DNA of 41,882 nucleotides from contig PDIM01010368.1 in NCBI GenBank assembly GCA_002811675.1, positions 20,025 through 61,906 of the forward strand, read 5' to 3'. This document shows positions 38,701 to 41,882 of this stretch, piece after piece (position 1 is the stretch's first letter; each line of letters opens with the position of its first letter). Under the pieces are notes generated by a model. It was given only the letters and a program-made list of their open reading frames with translations. It ran no database searches and was not told the origin of the DNA. Position numbers and translations under genes: made by a program. The stretch comes from Ichthyosporea sp. XGB-2017a (lineage: Eukaryota > Opisthokonta > Ichthyosporea).

Positions 38701-38887
38701 TTCTGATATCACTCTACCAGCATCTAACCAATGCATACTAGGGAATGGAATAGTCAGTCGCAAAGCCCGTGAGAATGAGCTTAACATATGGATATATAAC
38801 CAACTCAACAAAGTTGGAAGCTCAGTTAAGCAAAAGGAGCAAGAGCTGAATGAGCGTTTAAAAAGCAATCTGCTGGGTACAGACTGA
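35771..38887 (+). CDS. CFAP221: Cilia- and flagella-associated protein 221 (PCDP1)
   Basis: Single exon, 1038 residues, ATG at 35771. The N-terminal ~270 residues contain ASH/HYDIN-like beta-sandwich domains: KRVIIVPPETPYFSIKYRKK, LRPGLSEDIEVEFTPTEYKY, YGDSIRLYCYGDQNLIIPIH and GYPTINTIQFPTRVDFTKAA. These are close to the conserved N-terminus of CFAP221. The middle has basic, helical, potentially calmodulin-binding stretches (RRFEALKRFKQAVMKVILRK). The C-terminal quarter shows YPLNYASLHIFNQYPGCVCF and an acidic stretch (residues ~920-945). In Chlamydomonas FAP221 sits in the C1d projection of the central apparatus, binds calmodulin and affects beating. At 1038 residues it is longer than human CFAP221 (about 840). 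An AATAAA lies at about 38896. An X-box candidate lies upstream at 35402. Confidence 0.88.
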   Translation: MDILSVPRRLVASPEGERPVPNHLLETQRFIKLKENDSFQVEPAMVHFPGIKLNHTHVQKLKIINRTGTQKRVIIVPPETPYFSIKYRKKTTLRPGLSEDIEVEFTPTEYKYYGDSIRLYCYGDQNLIIPIHGYPTINTIQFPTRVDFTKAAISQSVTKSIPLSSDVPIDFSFEVNIPKPHPFFTVFPERGTIPGNGQTKIDITFLPQDYTTAMMTLEINISQFNFVPFVCEFSGCALPGEEQLKKMKELNAINGPDDDETAQRKLGISVKPDVLFDPKMFNAHVGKVLNVYLSHRERRRQRQKHGTKREAKTVSSKGEEEKTVNEFGGIRFPDNLNSISAVSFCLTQQPGKLKLKELRDLVEDRKRKQQHLFDKKGDPKLQQGQMQRAKTMTRQMKEIVFQEEIKNRVTYEKSKGAHWFTCRGDDGITDEEKAKILQERENNEVDNPEVETNCLYDIEEIEVGENDEDLLANVTKYYNENEVDAGFDERFRDSLKELMPSEEDEKRKRKIIVKTVKPHIQKILNRKETELSKVRIIRDVHHIPNHTPTFNSYLCDDWMRRFEALKRFKQAVMKVILRKRMKNRLASLRQFINQCGPNPTRESVRNLVEEDYKFAHMSKASGTVINKNIGTSESRQVNEGQCFSPNPDIHSSLTGSRVSARPRTRETLSRQLSPDKELFGKSRFNTNLVKKFTLPILKHDPLSFEGGDELAFEDEEMEFWNLHFFKPKVPLEYNLLGYEEQDYDEAQAYVRQFNDIAPKTGALDEIASMVEIEKASGFAGVDEIYKREAPMNSLYPLNYASLHIFNQYPGCVCFMPIVPYTEISTEYNFDPTQRNGELIDCDKYDYVVEDTISSEPRPAGTELSADYGTSWKRLTCQTLIDAPNFPTTTDVWIPRWSNCFGDILLSEDIPSMLNELPEDDAMSEDSDFEDELEVNEDGDFEKIARSVPSPSMIDATFFIPPDNSQQQLSVEQEGKPYSDITLPASNQCILGNGIVSRKARENELNIWIYNQLNKVGSSVKQKEQELNERLKSNLLGTD

Positions 38888-39157
38888 TAAAAATAATAAA
38901 GCAAAAGAAGGGTTAATTTTGAAATTGATTTTGCGGTTGCAGCTGAGAAGCGAGGCCACCCGCCACGGCAAACCCTTTTTTTGTTTTTGTTTTCCTCCGT
39001 TGGTTTTGGCACATTTTATATTTTTGGAGTATTTGGGTTAACTGAGGCAAGCATTGTATTTGGATCTCACTTTTCTGTGATTCATAATATATACAATAAT
39101 GTGTCTCAAAAATGAAAACATAACCGAAAAAAAAGAATTGAATTGTGAAGACAAAAT

Positions 39158-40675
39158 ATGTTTCGAACTCGATTTTCAGTACTACTAAGAAGAGATATAT
39201 CAAATATGGTGCGGATTTTTGAGCCTCTGTCTGCGAATGTGAAGTGGGAGTCCATATTTTCAAATCCAGTGAGGCATTTCGGGAGTGTGGTCAATGCTGA
39301 GCCTTTTGTGGTCTCAAATCCCAGGCATGTCCAATTAGCTTTTAGTCCTGGTTGTGAGGTTGTCAATGAATCCCCCACGCTAGCGATAAATATAAAGGCA
39401 AAACAAATGAGAGAAGTGCAAGGTAGGGAAATTGCACATTTTGGGTTCGGTCAATCTCCATTCCCAGTTCCTGATGTATTCATAAAAGGGTTAGTAGACC
39501 ATGCCACTAATAATCATTACCTACCGACCTTTGGGCTTCCCGCATTACGAAAGGCTGTTGCAACGTACTTCAGGGATATTTTCAAGTATGAGCACGCGAA
39601 TGAAAGAAGTATTGTTGTGGGACCTGGAAGTAAAGAGCTACTTTTTGATATTTTGTTTATGCTTGATGCAGAAGTGCTTGTGCCCTCTGGAAGCTGGGTG
39701 AGCTATGGGCCCCAAGCTAAAATGTTGAACAAATCTTTACGCATTTTGGAAACCGATTTTGCCCACGGATTTTGTCTTGAAGCCAACGTGTTGGAAAGGG
39801 CATGTTTAAACTCTTCTTCCGCCTTGAAGATTCTTGTACTGAACAGCCCAAACAACCCAACTGGACAAATATATAGCGAAGAATCATTGCAACTTATCGC
39901 AAATGTGTGCCGTGAACATAACGTGTTGGTTGTGTCCGACGAAATTTATGCTTTGATTGATTTTACTGATAAGCCGTACGCAAGCCTTGCTAGATATTAC
40001 CCGGAAGGTACCATTGTGACCGGGGGTGTTTCGAAATTGTTCAGTGGAGGTGGATATAGGTTGGGCTTTGCCGTAGTACCTGATGAAATGGATAGTTTGT
40101 TGGCTGTTTGGAAAGGTGTCATTTCTGAAACATATAGCTGTGTTAGCTCACCAGTACAATTTGCGGCGTTGGCGATATATGAAAATTTGCCCATGCTAAA
40201 ATCGTACATTGAAGATACTGTTGCTATCCACAAGCTGGCTAGTTTGTATCTCTACAAAAGATTTGTTGCAATGGGGCTCGATTGCAAAGAGCCGCTCGGT
40301 GGTTTCTATTTGATGCCTATTTTTAATTCTTACAAAAGAGAGTTTGAAGAGTACTGCCAGAGGAATAATATTGCATTCACCGAAGAGGATGCCCAGAGCT
40401 CGGTTATTTGCAATATTATTTTAGAGCAAGCTGGGGTAGTAATGCTTCCAGGCTGTGATTTTTATGTAAAAAAAGGATTGTTGGCTGCTCGTGTTGCCTC
40501 TGTAGACTACGATGGTGAAGCCGTTTTGAAATATGTGCAAAATGGTGGGCAAGCTAGCGAGGAAAACATTGAGGAGCTAATGCCTCGTTTAGTTCATGGG
40601 TGTAATCGACTGGAAAGCTTTTTGAAAAGCTTGAAACGCCAGGAAGGTATCAATGGAATTAATGAGGACAAATAG
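39158..40675 (+). CDS. PLP-dependent class I/II aminotransferase
   Basis: Single exon, 505 residues, ATG at 39158. Residues 1-45 start MFRTRFSVLLRRDISNMVRI, Arg-rich with few acids, which fits a mitochondrial targeting peptide. The fold-type I markers are clear: NHYLPTFGLPALRKAVATYF, VGPGSKELLFDILFML, LNSPNNPTGQIYSEESLQLI (cofactor Asn), VVSDEIYALIDF (the Asp that binds the pyridine nitrogen) and VSKLFSGGGYRLGFAVVPDE, with the Schiff-base Lys at K293 and the phosphate-binding Arg eight residues on. Family I enzymes transfer amino groups from Asp, Ala, aromatic or branched amino acids; I cannot assign the substrate. An AATAAA is at about 40795. Confidence 0.88.
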   Translation: MFRTRFSVLLRRDISNMVRIFEPLSANVKWESIFSNPVRHFGSVVNAEPFVVSNPRHVQLAFSPGCEVVNESPTLAINIKAKQMREVQGREIAHFGFGQSPFPVPDVFIKGLVDHATNNHYLPTFGLPALRKAVATYFRDIFKYEHANERSIVVGPGSKELLFDILFMLDAEVLVPSGSWVSYGPQAKMLNKSLRILETDFAHGFCLEANVLERACLNSSSALKILVLNSPNNPTGQIYSEESLQLIANVCREHNVLVVSDEIYALIDFTDKPYASLARYYPEGTIVTGGVSKLFSGGGYRLGFAVVPDEMDSLLAVWKGVISETYSCVSSPVQFAALAIYENLPMLKSYIEDTVAIHKLASLYLYKRFVAMGLDCKEPLGGFYLMPIFNSYKREFEEYCQRNNIAFTEEDAQSSVICNIILEQAGVVMLPGCDFYVKKGLLAARVASVDYDGEAVLKYVQNGGQASEENIEELMPRLVHGCNRLESFLKSLKRQEGINGINEDK

Positions 40676-41882
40676 TGGAGGCGTGACTAAAGCTTTCTGA
40701 TGTCGATATTCATGGAAAAGTGCGAAATGACCATTTTTTGGACATGCCCTTAGCTTTATCAACCGCTAAACCACATGCATGAAGAAACTTTGCAATAAAA
40801 TGTAATGACGAACAGATGATCAAATGATGAACATCCTAAATGGTTCAGTAATCAATTGTGTGTAAACCACAACAATGTCGATGGTCGGGTACAGCTAGTT
40901 CTGCTCGATCGAACGATTGTACCGGCCCATTCTGCTTGAGAAACTTTTGATTTTGGACAGTAATTGCATTTATAACGATCCTGAGACAACCAGCAATTGT
41001 GTTTCATGTCATTATAATTGAAAGAAAGCCAGTAATAATAATTAATTAAAAACATGCCTTTATATAAGCCGCAGATCTTGAACTTTTACAAATATTGAAT
41101 AATTCATCAATCTGCAGCAGCTGGTCCACCAATATTATAATGTTGCAATTTTCACTATAAAATTTCTCATATATTGGGCAAATTGCTCTGGGTGTGGTCG
41201 CGGGAAAAAACTTTTGTTTTGGTTTGTTGTTTTGTTTTGACTACAGCCCATTTCGACCAGCTCCATACAAATACGCCAGCACTACTACTATGTAGTACTA
41301 CTACTCATGAGGAGAACATGACCTCACACGGGTCTCCGAGGGTCTCAATATCATCAAGATTCAACAGGGAGGAGCTGATTCAAGGCCCTAAAAATTCTGG
41401 GAATTGTGAAAAGTCGGGTGAAAAGTCTATAAAAATTGCGGAAGATGGGATGGAGGATCGTGTAATTAGATCTCTGTAGAGTGTACTGTATGCAGTTTTA
41501 TTTCTTCCGAGATTAATTCTCTTTTTTTGTATTGCAGCAGTACTATAGTACTGTACTCGTACCCAGGTGTACTAGTACTATGTAGTACTGTAATAATACT
41601 ATATTTCCGCTAGCTATGCACAGGCTGTAAAGTGTAATTCTCCAGCCAGACGACGACGTACCTGTTATTATTCCTTTTTTTATCTATTATTGCTTTGAGT
41701 CTGTGATTTTGATTTTTATTGCATCTTGTTGGTGGATTTTTCTGTTTATATTAGAAGATTTTGGTTGAGCTGGGTCTTGCTTTGTTTGCTGAGGAGGGAT
41801 CTGCTTTTTATTTTTTTTTTTCTTTGGTTGGTTGGTTAAAGAAAGGAAGAAAGTTTTTTCTTTTTTTTTGCTAAAAAAAAAA
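40676..41882. promoter_or_regulatory. Right-end intergenic region, probable promoter of a gene beyond the window
   Basis: After the aminotransferase 3' UTR no gene can be supported. CCATACAAA lies at 41263-41271. AGTACT palindromes lie at 41294-41299, 41539-41544, 41547-41552, 41574-41579 and 41584-41589. The 14-mer GTAGTACTGTAATA (41582-41595) also occurs upstream of eL38 at 2068-2081. GCGGGAAAA near 41201 is E2F-like. The last 100 bases are T/C-rich, like the leader before the RhoGEF gene, so a plus-strand gene probably starts just to the right. The frame at 41174-41479 lacks an ATG and looks random. Confidence 0.45.

Noticed and set aside
41174..41479. 101-codon plus-strand frame at the right end
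   Set aside because: It starts at TTG, spans the CCATACAAA and AGTACT elements and shows no protein features.
1..41882. tRNA, rRNA, CRISPR array, transposase or reverse transcriptase genes
   Set aside because: None was seen on either strand; repeats present are short non-coding or coding tandem repeats.

Overview
This is a window from the nuclear genome of a microbial eukaryote. The genes carry spliceosomal introns with GTAAGT/GTATGT-type donors and YAG acceptors. All 24 introns with solid protein support are 63-116 nt long, except one of 573 nt. The standard genetic code is used and intergenic DNA is AT-rich. About 21 genes lie in 41.9 kb on alternating strands, many as head-to-head pairs sharing a ~0.45-0.6 kb promoter region or as tail-to-tail pairs with nearly touching 3' ends. 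The cell is flagellated or has a flagellated stage, because an axonemal enkurin and a central-apparatus CFAP221 are encoded. A RalGPS-type RasGEF-PH protein, a golgin-45-like protein, a C19orf44-type protein and MAT2B lean toward an opisthokont (unicellular holozoan or zoosporic fungus-like lineage). That placement is an inference; no rRNA or mitochondrial marker is present to test it.

Layout. 0.7-6.2 kb: enkurin (+), ribosomal protein eL38 (+, start codon isolated by a long first intron), a LYR-motif mitochondrial protein (-) and a C19orf44/DUF4614-type acidic protein (+). 6.9-11.1 kb: a COQ8/ADCK kinase-like protein (+) and an AAAP amino-acid transporter (+). 11.2-17 kb: a golgin-45-like coiled coil (-), seven-exon cob(I)alamin adenosyltransferase MMAB (-), the Qb-SNARE Vti1 (+) and the six-exon Golgi protein YIF1 (-). 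17.2-20.2 kb: a RING E3-like protein (+) and the calcineurin catalytic subunit (-). 20.2-23 kb: a gene-poor stretch with an 85-N assembly gap beside a 78-nt T run and the 5' end of a truncated minus-strand gene. 23-27.5 kb: a coiled-coil protein (+), a RalGPS-like RasGEF-PH protein (-) and a possible small membrane protein (-). 27.6-35.3 kb: an EF-hand/WW-like/coiled-coil protein with a 10-residue tandem repeat (-), a DH-PH RhoGEF with a long coiled-coil tail (+) and MAT2B (-). 35.8-40.7 kb: CFAP221/PCDP1 (+) and a PLP-dependent class I/II aminotransferase (+). The last 1.2 kb looks like the promoter of a gene beyond the window.

Functional themes: motility (enkurin, CFAP221, perhaps the EF-hand protein), Golgi/endosomal traffic (Vti1, YIF1, golgin-45-like), Ca2+ and small-GTPase signalling (calcineurin A, RalGPS, RhoGEF), and mitochondrial/cofactor metabolism (COQ8, LYR protein, MMAB, MAT2B, aminotransferase). 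These are housekeeping genes lying side by side, with no sign of an operon or a mobile element. The most interesting non-coding signal is a recurrent 9-mer, CCATACAAA. It was found only in intergenic DNA and in three places lies within several hundred bases of AGTACT elements. Exon boundaries were set by hand from reading frame, splice consensus and family similarity; no alignment or transcript data were available.
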